Positions 15,740 through 24,166 of a stretch of 42,650 nt of DNA are shown piece by piece. How positions within the stretch are numbered: position 1 is the stretch's first letter; each line of letters begins with the position of its first letter. Source of the DNA: an uncultured Mollicutes bacterium. GTDB taxonomy: Bacteria; Bacillota_I; Bacilli_A; RFN20; CAG-826. The DNA lies in assembly GCA_900540395.1 (NCBI GenBank), contig UQFQ01000013.1, positions 1 through 42,650 of the forward strand. The letters are read 5' to 3'. The notes beneath the pieces were generated by a model. That model saw only the letters and a list, made by a program, of their open reading frames with translations, did not search any database and was not told where the DNA came from. Position numbers and translations under genes: made by a program.

Positions 15740-16774
15740 TAAAAACAATTCTTTTAATACGTCTTTTTCTGAAACCGTCTTTAATATCTTGCCTTTAGAG
15801 AAAATTTGGAATAAGCCATTGCCGCCGGCAATTCCAATATCTGCGCTTTTTCCTTCACCAATACCATTAACAATGCAACCCATAACAGCAACAGTGATAT
15901 ATTTTTTGTTTTTAATTAAATAATTAAGTATTTCATCTGCGATTTTTGAAGTATTCTGAACCATACAACGACCACATGTTGGGCAAGTAATGATGGTTGG
16001 ATAGTTTTCGTATAAACCTAAATCATGTAGTAGACGTACGCATGTTTTTATTTCTTTTTGTGGATTATGTGTTAAAGAAATACGCATTGTAGAGCCAATG
16101 CCTTCTAAAATTAGTGGTGAAAGTGCACTAACTGATCTAATAATACCTATTTCATCATAGCCGCTTTCAGTTACACCAATGTGAAGAGGATATTTGGTTG
16201 ATTCGCTCATTAAACGATAAGCTTTAATAGTAAGTAGTGCATTTGATGCTTTTACACTAATAACTAATTTAGTGAAACCATAATCTTCAAACTTTTTAAT
16301 ATATCTTTTTGCACTTAAAACAAGTTTTTCCTCTTCTTTCAGGTCAGTATCTATCAGGTCTTTTTCTAAAGAACCTTTATTAACGCCAATTCTAATCGCA
16401 ATATCGTATTTTTTTGCAACATCAATTAATTCTTTTAATTTTTCATCGCTGCCGATATTACCAGGATTAATTCTAATTTTATCTGCTCCGTTTTCTATAG
16501 CAAGAATACCAAGTTTATAATCGAAATGAATATCAGCAACAAGTGGAATTGATATTCTTTTTTTAATCTCTTTGATAGCTAAAGCGTCATCTTTATCTAA
16601 TACGCTTACGCGCATCATTTGGGCTCCTAATGAAGCACATTCATTAATCTGTTTTGAAACTTCATCAACATTTGAAGTTTTGATATCACACATTGATTGA
16701 ATAACAATTGAATTGTTACCACCGATTTGAATATTACCAATTTTTACAGGTATAGTTTGTTCTCTTTTATTCAT
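15722..16774 (-). CDS. ispG: 4-hydroxy-3-methylbut-2-enyl diphosphate synthase (flavodoxin)
   Basis: Iron-sulfur enzyme of the MEP isoprenoid pathway that converts MEcPP to HMBPP. It shows VKIGNIQIGGNNSIVIQSM, LVADIHFDYKLGILAIENGADKIRINPGNIG, the cluster motif CPTCGRC, and GCIVNGIGEGKSADIGIAGG. 350 residues with the chosen start, the short Bacillus-type form. The ATG at 16774 is preferred over one 21 nt upstream because a TATAAT (16789-16784) lies between them and the N-terminus then matches Bacillus IspG. Its product is the substrate of IspH, whose local homologue has lost its cluster cysteines. Confidence 0.95.
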   Translation of the reverse strand: MNKREQTIPVKIGNIQIGGNNSIVIQSMCDIKTSNVDEVSKQINECASLGAQMMRVSVLDKDDALAIKEIKKRISIPLVADIHFDYKLGILAIENGADKIRINPGNIGSDEKLKELIDVAKKYDIAIRIGVNKGSLEKDLIDTDLKEEEKLVLSAKRYIKKFEDYGFTKLVISVKASNALLTIKAYRLMSESTKYPLHIGVTESGYDEIGIIRSVSALSPLILEGIGSTMRISLTHNPQKEIKTCVRLLHDLGLYENYPTIITCPTCGRCMVQNTSKIADEILNYLIKNKKYITVAVMGCIVNGIGEGKSADIGIAGGNGLFQIFSKGKILKTVSEKDVLKELFLLIDNF

Positions 16775-16783
16775 AGTATTTTC

Positions 16784-16789
16784 ATTATA
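16784..16789 (-). promoter_or_regulatory. -10 box of ispG
   Basis: TATAAT on the minus strand, 9 nt before the chosen ATG. The leader would be only about 3 nt, with no ribosome binding site, so initiation is close to leaderless. Confidence 0.5.
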
Positions 16790-16844
16790 AAACATATTTG
16801 TTGTTTGGTTATACCGAAATAAACTTTAAATAGGAATAAAAGCA

Positions 16845-16922
16845 ATGTTATTTTATTTTGTTTTAATCGGATTAATATATTCTGCGACTACAAAAAAGAT
16901 AGAAAGAGGCTTGCAAATGTGA
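16845..16922 (+). CDS. Possible 25-residue membrane peptide
   Basis: An open frame MLFYFVLIGLIYSATTKKIE... of 25 residues with a hydrophobic N-terminal half and a basic C-terminal half. It sits between ispG and rpmG and ends in the TGA that overlaps the rpmG -10 region. The upstream AGGAATAAAAG is a poor ribosome binding site. It could be a small membrane protein or chance. The gap 16796-16957 holds only this and the rpmG promoter. Confidence 0.25.
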   Translation: MLFYFVLIGLIYSATTKKIERGLQM

Positions 16923-16928
16923 TAAAAT
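16920..16928 (+). promoter_or_regulatory. Extended -10 promoter of rpmG
   Basis: TG-a-TAAAAT with the hexamer at 16923-16928; no clear -35. The start would be near 16935, leaving a leader of about 23 nt that contains AAAGGAG. Confidence 0.45.
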
Positions 16929-16957
16929 CACGTATGCATTAGCGAAAGGAGTTTATT

Positions 16958-17107
16958 ATGCGTGATAACATTATTTTAAAGTGTACAGTATGTGGTGAAG
17001 AACAATACATTACTTCAAAAAATAAGAAAAACAATCCGGATAGAATTGAGAAGAAAAAATATTGCCCACATTGTCAAAAAGTACAAGTTTTCAAAGAAAA
17101 GAAATAA
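16958..17107 (+). CDS. rpmG: 50S ribosomal protein L33
   Basis: A 49-residue basic protein with the zinc-binding C+ pattern (KCTVCGEEQYITSKN and YCPHCQK). AAAGGAG at 16945-16951 sets the start. In many Bacillota rpmG is followed by secE-nusG; here it is followed directly by a hydrolase gene and efp. Confidence 0.96.
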   Translation: MRDNIILKCTVCGEEQYITSKNKKNNPDRIEKKKYCPHCQKVQVFKEKK

Positions 17108-17124
17108 GCTAAACTTTAAAATCT

Positions 17125-17781
17125 ATGATTAAAACTTTTAGATTTGACACTGATAGACAAGAATTTACCGCCAACACATATGTTGTAGGCGAAAAAGGCG
17201 GTAGATGTGTTGTTATTGATTTGGGTTCAACGCAAGATAGGGTTATCGAATTTATTAAAGAAAACTTTACTTCTTGCTCCGGAATTTTATTAACACACGG
17301 ACATTACGACCATATCAGAGGCATTCGAAAGTTTTTAAACACTTTTTCCTGTACTGTATTTGTTCATCAAGATGACCAAGAGTTATTAGAAGATCCAAAG
17401 CTTAATTTAACGCATTTTCAACCTGAAGAAGATGATATCTCACTTAATTTAAGTAATATTTATTTATGTGATGATGAAGATGAAATCGATTTTAAAAATG
17501 GATACATCTTCAAAGTAATATCAACACCTTTTCATACGAATGGTAGCGTTTGCTTTCTATGCGAAAAAGAAAATGCTTTATTTAGTGGTGATACCTTGTT
17601 TAAGGGGTCTATCGGAAGAACTGATTTAACAAAAGGTAATGAAAGATTAGTTGTTTCATCTTTATCTAAGCTATTAGGCTTAAAAGATGATTTAAAAATC
17701 TATCCAGGTCATGGCGATGAAACGACTCTCAAAAAAGAAAAAGAAACTAATCCATATTTATTAAACATAGAAAGGAAATAA
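17125..17781 (+). CDS. MBL-fold metallo-hydrolase (glyoxalase II-like)
   Basis: A 218-residue single-domain metallo-beta-lactamase fold. The binuclear metal motif is LLTHGHYDHIRG, with further ligand regions FHTNGSVCFL, LFSGDTLFKGSIGRTDL and IYPGHGDETTL. These fit the YqgX/GloB-like group, which hydrolyses thioesters such as S-lactoyl adducts, but the substrate is not readable. It lies 17 nt after rpmG without a Shine-Dalgarno; TTTAAAATCT just before the ATG resembles a -10 but is too close to serve this start. efp follows after 3 nt. Confidence 0.88.
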   Translation: MIKTFRFDTDRQEFTANTYVVGEKGGRCVVIDLGSTQDRVIEFIKENFTSCSGILLTHGHYDHIRGIRKFLNTFSCTVFVHQDDQELLEDPKLNLTHFQPEEDDISLNLSNIYLCDDEDEIDFKNGYIFKVISTPFHTNGSVCFLCEKENALFSGDTLFKGSIGRTDLTKGNERLVVSSLSKLLGLKDDLKIYPGHGDETTLKKEKETNPYLLNIERK

Positions 17782-17784
17782 AAA

Positions 17785-18339
17785 ATGAACGTTACAGAAT
17801 TAAGACCAGGCAATTATTTTGAAGAAGATGGCAACTTATATTACGTTATTGACATTTTATTAAACAAAACAGCCATGAGAAAAATGGTTGCTAAAGTAAA
17901 AGTTAAAAACGTTAGAACAGGTGCTATTACTGAATTAAGTGCTAATAGCGGTTACCAAGTTGAAACAGTCAGATTAGATAAAAAGAAAATGAATTATCTA
18001 TATGACAATGGTGATTTCTTAGTCTTTATGGACAATGAGACTTATGAACAAGTCGAAATTCCAAAGGCTAGACTTGAATGGGAAATTAAATTCTTAAAAG
18101 AAAATCAAGAAGTTGAAATTACTTCTTATGAAGATGAAATTTTAGGAATAAACCTTCCAGCAAAAGTAACTTTAAAAATTACTCACTGTGAACCAGCTGT
18201 AAGAGGTGATACTGTTAATAAAGCTATGAAAGATGCAACAGTTGAAACCGGACTTAAGATTAGAGTTCCTTTATTCATTAATGAAGGTGATGACGTCTTG
18301 GTTAGAACAGATACTGGCGATTACGACGGTAGAGCTTAA
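17785..18339 (+). CDS. efp: Elongation factor P with non-canonical loop tip
   Basis: Relieves ribosome stalling at polyproline. All three domains are present over 184 residues, with strong matches such as MNYLYDNGDFLVFMDNETYEQ and NEGDDVLVRTDTGDYDGRA at the end. The domain I loop differs: where Bacillus has VKPGKGAAFVRSK, this protein has NKTAMRKMVAKVK with no gap, so Met31 replaces the tip lysine that is modified or used unmodified elsewhere, and both glycines are lost. AGGAAATAAAA before ATG serves as the ribosome binding site. It is co-transcribed with the MBL hydrolase. Confidence 0.93.
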   Translation: MNVTELRPGNYFEEDGNLYYVIDILLNKTAMRKMVAKVKVKNVRTGAITELSANSGYQVETVRLDKKKMNYLYDNGDFLVFMDNETYEQVEIPKARLEWEIKFLKENQEVEITSYEDEILGINLPAKVTLKITHCEPAVRGDTVNKAMKDATVETGLKIRVPLFINEGDDVLVRTDTGDYDGRA

Positions 18340-18352
18340 TCAGGTAAGCTAA

Positions 18353-18574
18353 ATGGTTGAAGTTTGGTTAGTAGTTGTACTTTGCATTGTTTGTGCATTA
18401 GCAGGACTTGTTGGAGGATATTTCTTAGCTCGTTATGTTTTCAAAAAACAGCTTGAGAAAAATCCACCAATTAATGAAAACATGATTCGTGCTTTATATA
18501 TGCAAATGGGTAGAAAACCAAGCGAAGCACAAATCAGACAAATCATGAACTCAGTTAACAAACAAAAGAAGTAG
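18353..18574 (+). CDS. yneF: UPF0154 family small membrane protein YneF
   Basis: 73 residues: one N-terminal transmembrane helix with a glycine zipper (ALAGLVGGYFLARY) and a conserved cytoplasmic part (KNPPINENMIRALYMQMGRK, then PSEAQIRQIM). It is a close match to Bacillus YneF and mycoplasma homologues. The function is unknown. The start lies 13 nt after efp with a weak AGGTAAG. A strong terminator follows. Confidence 0.93.
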   Translation: MVEVWLVVVLCIVCALAGLVGGYFLARYVFKKQLEKNPPINENMIRALYMQMGRKPSEAQIRQIMNSVNKQKK

Positions 18575-18592
18575 TTACAAAAAAAGTCAATG

Positions 18593-18620
18593 AAAAATGC
18601 GATAGTAATCGCATTTTTTT
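18593..18620 (+). terminator. Rho-independent terminator after yneF
   Basis: A perfect 11-bp stem (AAAAATGCGAT with ATCGCATTTTT), AGTA loop and a T-run to 18620. It closes the rpmG-MBL-efp-yneF unit. Confidence 0.88.
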
Positions 18621-18654
18621 ATATTCAAAAATAATTTCTGGAGTTTTCCACATC

Positions 18655-18683
18655 TACTAGAAATGTACTAATTATCTACTAAT
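18655..18683 (-). repeat. 11-bp ATTAGTA array 4 (3' of plsY)
   Basis: Plus-strand units TACTAGA (18655), TACTAAT (18666), TACTAAT (18677), that is, ATTAGTA-type on the minus strand. The array begins 2 nt after the plsY stop codon and lies between the yneF terminator and plsY. Confidence 0.7.
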
Positions 18684-18685
18684 TA

Positions 18686-19438
18686 TTATTTCATCCAATG
18701 AATTTTATTCTCTTCGCCTTTTTTAAGTTTGATTAAGTTTGTTCTATGTTTAAATACTAATAATGCATAACCTAATGTAAAAATTATAGGCATATATATA
18801 GAAACATGAGGGCCAAATTCAGAGAACATTAAATAGCCTGAAACTGTAGGTCCACAAGTTGCAAATATGATATATACAATCCATGAGAATAAAGTAATAC
18901 ATCCAGTTGTGATAATAGATGTAATAGAAACAATTTTAGTTTTCTTTAAACAAATGAAGAATATTGAGGCAAAAATTGGAATAGCTGTCCAAGATATTGC
19001 AAGAATAGAACCAGCAAAAGTAGAAACAATTTTTCCACCTTTAAATCTTAAAAAGCAACTATAGGCATGTCCAATCATACAGCCGAAAGCTACAAGATAA
19101 TATGTTAATTCAGCAAGTGTGTTACCTTGTCCAAAAGCGTTATATGAGCGATCATCACCAAGCATTAAATTTACGACTGGTTCACAATATGTAAATATCA
19201 CAAATATTACTAAAACAGGAATTATCACTTTGAAAAAATCAAGAGCCATTGTAGCAACACCAGCGCCTTTAGAAATTGAACGTCCTACATTAGTGCCCCC
19301 AGGATTATGACTTCCATAATCACGTGGATCTTTATGATAGAATAAGCGACTGATAATAACACTATTTGGGATACTTCCAAATAAGTAACCGAGAATAAAG
19401 CAACCAATAAGTATCAAGCTTCGATATAAAATTTCCAT
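18686..19438 (-). CDS. plsY: Acyl-phosphate glycerol-3-phosphate acyltransferase PlsY
   Basis: Membrane enzyme that moves an acyl group from acyl-phosphate to glycerol-3-phosphate, the first step of phospholipid synthesis. It shows GYLFGSIPNSVI, YGSHNPGGTNVGR, a phosphate-binding GHAYSCFLRFKGGK, and five or more transmembrane helices. At 250 residues it is longer than the usual 200, from a longer loop at about 95-115 and a longer C-terminal part. It is divergent from parE, as yneS is placed next to parE in Bacillus. The start is at the predicted +1 of a leaderless promoter. Confidence 0.94.
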   Translation of the reverse strand: MEILYRSLILIGCFILGYLFGSIPNSVIISRLFYHKDPRDYGSHNPGGTNVGRSISKGAGVATMALDFFKVIIPVLVIFVIFTYCEPVVNLMLGDDRSYNAFGQGNTLAELTYYLVAFGCMIGHAYSCFLRFKGGKIVSTFAGSILAISWTAIPIFASIFFICLKKTKIVSITSIITTGCITLFSWIVYIIFATCGPTVSGYLMFSEFGPHVSIYMPIIFTLGYALLVFKHRTNLIKLKKGEENKIHWMK

Positions 19439-19450
19439 AAATTTATTTTA
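19439..19450 (-). promoter_or_regulatory. Leaderless promoter of plsY
   Basis: On the minus strand TAAAAT (19450-19445), then AAATTT, then ATG at 19438. There is no Shine-Dalgarno. Confidence 0.5.
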
Positions 19451-19486
19451 CTACACGGATTTTTAAAAATGATATGTCTTTTAAAA

Positions 19487-19500
19487 TGTAAGCGGTTGCA
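19487..19500. promoter_or_regulatory. Possible CcpA (cre) operator
   Basis: TGTAAGCGGTTGCA matches 13 of 14 positions of the catabolite-response consensus TGWAAGCGNTTWCA. It lies between the divergent plsY and parE promoters, upstream of both -10 boxes. No CcpA gene is in the window. Confidence 0.4.
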
Positions 19501-19558
19501 TAAATCTAAGTTTATATTTGTCAGTTTGCCTCGAGCCCTTTATTTTTTAATGAAATTA

Positions 19559-19578
19559 ACCAAATTTTTTGGTAAAAT
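19559..19578 (+). promoter_or_regulatory. parE promoter with overlapping palindrome
   Basis: An extended -10, TG-g-TAAAAT (hexamer 19573-19578), overlaps the palindrome ACCAAA-ttt-TTTGGT (19559-19573). Transcription should start near 19585, giving a leader of about 8 nt with no Shine-Dalgarno. Confidence 0.5.
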
Positions 19579-19592
19579 TAGCAAAGTTGATT

Positions 19593-21524
19593 ATGAGTAA
19601 TTATGATGCAAGCAATATAGAATTATTATCTGGTCTTGAAGGTGTAAGAAAAAGACCAGCCATGTATATTGGAAGTACCAATAGCATGGGTTTACACCAT
19701 TTAGTTTGGGAAATTGTTGACAACGCAGTTGATGAAGCGTTAAACGGCTTTGGTAACAAAATTACCGTTACCTTACATAAAGACGGTTCAGTTTCTGTAC
19801 AAGATGAAGGTAGAGGCATACCTTGTGATGTTCATAAGCAAACTAAAGTACCAGCTATTCAATTAATTTTTTCCACTCTTCATAGTGGTGGAAAATTTAA
19901 CGATACAGCTTATAAATCTTCAGCTGGTTTACATGGTGTTGGTAGCAGTGTTACAAACGCTTTAAGTGTTTTTTGTGATATCACAGTTTATAAAGACAAT
20001 AAAATCTATCATATTCGTTTTGAAAACGGTGGAAAACTTAAAACACCACTTGAAGTTTTAGGAAACACCATGAAACATGGTACTTTGGTTACCTTTAAAC
20101 CTGACCCTACAATTTTTTCAACCACAGAATTTAATTACGATAGAATTGCTTCACATTTACAAGAAAGTGCATTTCTTCTTAAGAAAGTTCGTTTTATTTT
20201 AATTGATGAAAGAAATGGAAACCGTGATGAATTTTATTATGAAAATGGTTTAAAAGAATACGTTGAAGAAATGAATCAAAACAAGACGCCTATTGGTCCT
20301 GTTGTTGATTTTAGTGAAGATTCAAACAATATTTTTGCAGAGGTTGCAATCCAATATTGTTATAACGACTATAACGAGACAATTAGAAGCTATGTTAACA
20401 ATGTTCATACAGCTGATGGTGGTACTCATGAAGTTGGTTTTAAAATTGGTATTACAAGAGCAGTTAATGAATATGCCGAAAATAATAGCTTATTAAGAAG
20501 CAAAGCCAAACTTGATGGAAGCGATATTAGAGAAGGTTTAACAGCAGTTATATCATTAAGACTTCCAGAATCCATCCTTGAATTTGAAGGTCAAACAAAA
20601 GGTAAACTAGGCACTCAACTTGCTCAAAACTTTGTTTCAAACCTTGTTTATACTAAATTTTCTTATTATTTAAACGAAAATAAAGAATTTGCTGTTCGTC
20701 TTGTCAAAAAATGTCAAGATTCAATGAATGCTCGTCTTGCAGCTAGAAAAGCAAAAGATGAAGCTCGTACAAAGAAAAAGAGTAAAGATTCAATTATTTT
20801 AAGTGATAAATTAACTCCTGCACAAAGTAAGGATTATGATAAAAACGAATTGTTTATTGTTGAAGGTGATTCAGCAGGTGGTAGTGCAAAAAAAGGAAGA
20901 GATCCAAAATTCCAAGCTATCCTTCCTTTAAGAGGTAAACCATTAAATACTGATAGTTTAACAATGGAAAAAATTGTTCAAAACCAAGAATTTGCAACTA
21001 TCATAAATACAATCGGTGCTGGTGTTGGTCAAAATTTTGATGTTAGCGAATCTCATTATGGAAAAATTATCATTATGAGTGATGCTGATACCGATGGCGC
21101 CCATATTCAAACACTTTTATTAACTTTCTTTTATAACAACATGAGATCTTTAATTACTGAAGGTAAAGTTTATATTGCAGTACCTCCTTTATATCGTATT
21201 TATAAAGTTGATAGTAAAGGAAAAACAACCGAAACATATGCCTGGGATGATAAAGGCTTAGAAGAAGGCAAAAAGAAAATAGGTGCTGGATACAAAGTTT
21301 CACGTTATAAAGGTCTTGGTGAAATGAGTCCAAAACAACTTAAAGAAACTACTATGGATCCAAAAAATCGACTTTTAGTCCAAGTTAATATTGGTGATCC
21401 TTTGTCTGTAGAGAACAAAGTCGCTGTTTTAATGGGAAAAGATGCCGACAAACGTAAAAAATGGTTAGAACAAAACGTTGATTTTAACGAAGAAGATAGC
21501 TTTATCAAGGAGGTAAAACATTAA
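19593..21524 (+). CDS. parE: DNA topoisomerase IV subunit B
   Basis: ATPase subunit of topoisomerase IV, which separates daughter chromosomes. It has the GHKL ATPase core (GLEGVRKRPAMYIGST, EIVDNAVDEAL, DEGRGIPCD, GLHGVGSSVTNAL) and the TOPRIM domain (EGDSAGGSAKKGRD, PLRGKPLN, SDADTDGAHI). The chosen ATG gives 643 residues; an upstream in-frame TTG at 19569 lies inside the promoter. ParE is preferred over GyrB because it is followed at once by parC and adjoins plsY as in Bacillus. Confidence 0.93.
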   Translation: MSNYDASNIELLSGLEGVRKRPAMYIGSTNSMGLHHLVWEIVDNAVDEALNGFGNKITVTLHKDGSVSVQDEGRGIPCDVHKQTKVPAIQLIFSTLHSGGKFNDTAYKSSAGLHGVGSSVTNALSVFCDITVYKDNKIYHIRFENGGKLKTPLEVLGNTMKHGTLVTFKPDPTIFSTTEFNYDRIASHLQESAFLLKKVRFILIDERNGNRDEFYYENGLKEYVEEMNQNKTPIGPVVDFSEDSNNIFAEVAIQYCYNDYNETIRSYVNNVHTADGGTHEVGFKIGITRAVNEYAENNSLLRSKAKLDGSDIREGLTAVISLRLPESILEFEGQTKGKLGTQLAQNFVSNLVYTKFSYYLNENKEFAVRLVKKCQDSMNARLAARKAKDEARTKKKSKDSIILSDKLTPAQSKDYDKNELFIVEGDSAGGSAKKGRDPKFQAILPLRGKPLNTDSLTMEKIVQNQEFATIINTIGAGVGQNFDVSESHYGKIIIMSDADTDGAHIQTLLLTFFYNNMRSLITEGKVYIAVPPLYRIYKVDSKGKTTETYAWDDKGLEEGKKKIGAGYKVSRYKGLGEMSPKQLKETTMDPKNRLLVQVNIGDPLSVENKVAVLMGKDADKRKKWLEQNVDFNEEDSFIKEVKH

Positions 21525-21525
21525 T

Positions 21526-24165
21526 ATGGCTAAAAAAGTACAAGAAGAATTAGCTCCAGAAAATATTAGTGTTGAATCTCTTGATTCAATCATGGGTGAT
21601 AAATATGCTGTTTATGCTAAATACGTCATTCAAGATCGTGCTATTCCTGATGTTAGAGACGGCTTAAAACCAGTCCAAAGAAGAATTATCTATTCCATGT
21701 ATCAAAATGGAAATACTTATGATAAACAAACTAAAAAATGTGCAAAAATTGTCGGTGATGTCATGGGACGTTTCCATCCACATGGCGACTCTTCGATTTA
21801 TGAAGCTTTAGTTAGAATGTCTCAACCTTGGAAAATGTCTGAACCTTTAGTAATTTTCCAAGGAAACAATGGTTCAATTGATAACGACCCAGCGGCTGCT
21901 TATCGTTACACAGAAGCTAAACTTAATGAATTTAGTGAAAATTTGATTAGTGATATCGATAAAAATACTGTCGATATGACTTTAAACTTTGATGATACTG
22001 AGTTTGAGCCTGTTGTTTTACCATGTCGTTTTCCAAATTTATATGTAAATGGTAGTGATGGTATTGCTGTTGCAATTGCAACTCAAATTCCACCTCACAA
22101 CTTAACTGAGATTTGTGATGCAGTTATTTATCGTATTCAACACCCAAATTGTGAGCTTGACGAACTTTTAGAGATTGTTAAGGCCCCTGATTTTCCAACT
22201 GGCGGAATTATTTATAAATCACAAGGTATTCGAGATATTTATGAAACCGGTAGAGGAAAGATTGAAATTGCTTCAAAATTGAGAGTCGATACATCAAATA
22301 AAAATTATAACGAAATTATCATCACTCAAATTCCTTATGGAGTTGTTAAACAAAGTCTTGTTTTTAGTATTGATAAAATCAAAAAATCTCATGAAATCGA
22401 TGGTATAAATGAAGTTAAAGATTTATCTACTGGTGATGAAATTGAAATTGTCATCGAAACCAAAAAAGAAGTAGATCCTCAAATTATCATTGCTTATTTG
22501 ATGAATAAAACTCAACTTAAGGTTTCCTATTCTTCAAATATTGTCGCAATTTGTGATAAACACCCAAGAACATTATCTTTAATTAGTTATTTAGACTATT
22601 ATATTGAGTTCCAAGTTGATGTAATAACACGAAGAACTCAATTCCTTTTAAAGAAGGCCAAAGATAGACTTCATATTGTAGAAGGTTTAATTAAGGCTAT
22701 TAGCATTATTAACGAAGTCGTTCAACTTATTAGAAAAAGTAAAGATAAAGCTGATGCTAAACTTAATCTTCAAAATACTTTTGGGTTCACAGAACCTCAA
22801 TCTGAAGCAATCGTCACAATGAGACTTTATAAGTTAACTAATACTGACGTTACTATCTATGTTGCCGAAAAAGAGAATTTAATTAATCAAATAAATGATT
22901 ACGAGGAAATTCTTGCTAATCCAAATAAGCTTAAAAAAGTTATTATTAATGACTTAAAAGCCATTGTTAAGCAATTTGGTCAACCTCGTAGATCTTCAAT
23001 CGAAGAAAAAGAAGAAGAAGTTCAAATTGATAAGCGTGACTTAATCGCTAAAGAAGACGTTTATGTTGTTGTAACACGTGATGGCTATATAAAAAGAAGT
23101 AGCCTAAAGAGTTATAAATCATCTAATGGAGCTCTTCCTGGTGTAAAAGTTAATGACGCAATCGTGATGGCTTCAATTGTTAATACCGTTGATTACGTAC
23201 TTTGCTTTACAAATAAAGGTAATTATATTCTCTTACCTGTCCATGAAATACTTGAAGGAAAATGGAAAGATGAAGGAAAACATGTCAATTACATCTGTAA
23301 TTTGCCATTAAAAGAAAGCATTATTAAATGTATTGCAATTAAAGACTTCAATATTGGCGTATCAATTTGTTCTGTTTCCAAACTAGGGCAAATAAAGAAA
23401 ACGCCATTAAATGAATTCTATTCACAAAGAATAAACAAACCAATTTGTTGCATGAAGTTAACAAGTGCTGATGAAATGGTTGATGTATGTGTATTACATG
23501 GCAATACAAATATTTTAATTATGACAAAAGCTGGTAAAGCTACCTATTTTAACGAAAACGATATAGCTGATACTAGACTAAGAACCAGTGGCGTTAAATG
23601 TATTGCCACATTAAGCGATTCTACTATAGAATCTTTAACACCTTTTGAAATTGGCGAAAGATGTAAGCTTTTATTCTTAACAAATCTTGGTATGTGTAAG
23701 ATTTTAGATTCAAATACTTTAAATTTACGTCATAGACTTGAAAAAGGCGATATGCTTTTAAAATCATTTAAAACTGAAATTCATGATTTAATTGCATTAA
23801 GAAAAGTTACAAATTCCACTGAAGAAATTGGTATGGATTGCGTATTAGATAATTCAACTCAATTACATCTTACTTTCAATGATTTCCATGTAACTCCGCT
23901 TGAAAAGTATTGTCGTAAAAATATTAATGAATTACCAGATGGTAGAAAAATCAGTTTTGTATATACGTATGATGTAGAAGTTATTGATCAAAATACAAAA
24001 GTTGCTAAAAAAAGAGTAAGAACTCAACCTAAATCTATTGAAGATGAACATTCAAACGAAGTTAAGGTTGTTAAAATTGACTATGAGGGTGACATTCCTC
24101 AAGAAAGTGATGAGGAAGAAGGCCACGTAGAACAAATTTCAATTTTTGATGATATGGGAGATTAA
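21526..24165 (+). CDS. parC: DNA topoisomerase IV subunit A
   Basis: DNA-cleaving subunit of topoisomerase IV, 879 residues. The N-terminal winged-helix core reads RAIPDVRDGLKPVQRRIIYS, with GRFHPHGDSSIYEALVRMSQ as the quinolone-resistance region and the catalytic tyrosine Y128 in AAAYRYTEAKL. GNNGSIDNDPAAA matches ParC. A beta-pinwheel C-terminal domain begins with DGYIKRSSLKSY; no GyrA box (QRRGGKG) is present, which argues against gyrase. The tail after about residue 835 is acidic. AGGAGGTAAAACATTA sits within the end of parE, giving tight coupling. It ends 1 nt before a convergent small gene. Confidence 0.94.
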   Translation: MAKKVQEELAPENISVESLDSIMGDKYAVYAKYVIQDRAIPDVRDGLKPVQRRIIYSMYQNGNTYDKQTKKCAKIVGDVMGRFHPHGDSSIYEALVRMSQPWKMSEPLVIFQGNNGSIDNDPAAAYRYTEAKLNEFSENLISDIDKNTVDMTLNFDDTEFEPVVLPCRFPNLYVNGSDGIAVAIATQIPPHNLTEICDAVIYRIQHPNCELDELLEIVKAPDFPTGGIIYKSQGIRDIYETGRGKIEIASKLRVDTSNKNYNEIIITQIPYGVVKQSLVFSIDKIKKSHEIDGINEVKDLSTGDEIEIVIETKKEVDPQIIIAYLMNKTQLKVSYSSNIVAICDKHPRTLSLISYLDYYIEFQVDVITRRTQFLLKKAKDRLHIVEGLIKAISIINEVVQLIRKSKDKADAKLNLQNTFGFTEPQSEAIVTMRLYKLTNTDVTIYVAEKENLINQINDYEEILANPNKLKKVIINDLKAIVKQFGQPRRSSIEEKEEEVQIDKRDLIAKEDVYVVVTRDGYIKRSSLKSYKSSNGALPGVKVNDAIVMASIVNTVDYVLCFTNKGNYILLPVHEILEGKWKDEGKHVNYICNLPLKESIIKCIAIKDFNIGVSICSVSKLGQIKKTPLNEFYSQRINKPICCMKLTSADEMVDVCVLHGNTNILIMTKAGKATYFNENDIADTRLRTSGVKCIATLSDSTIESLTPFEIGERCKLLFLTNLGMCKILDSNTLNLRHRLEKGDMLLKSFKTEIHDLIALRKVTNSTEEIGMDCVLDNSTQLHLTFNDFHVTPLEKYCRKNINELPDGRKISFVYTYDVEVIDQNTKVAKKRVRTQPKSIEDEHSNEVKVVKIDYEGDIPQESDEEEGHVEQISIFDDMGD

Positions 24166-24166
24166 T

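Noticed and set aside
19569..19592. TTG start for parE at 19569
   Set aside because: It lies within the -10 region and adds eight residues not expected for ParE.
19593..24165. gyrB-gyrA instead of parE-parC
   Set aside because: No GyrA box in the C-terminal domain, ParC-like GNNGSIDNDPAAA and GYIKRSSLKSY are present, and the plsY neighbour is typical of parE.
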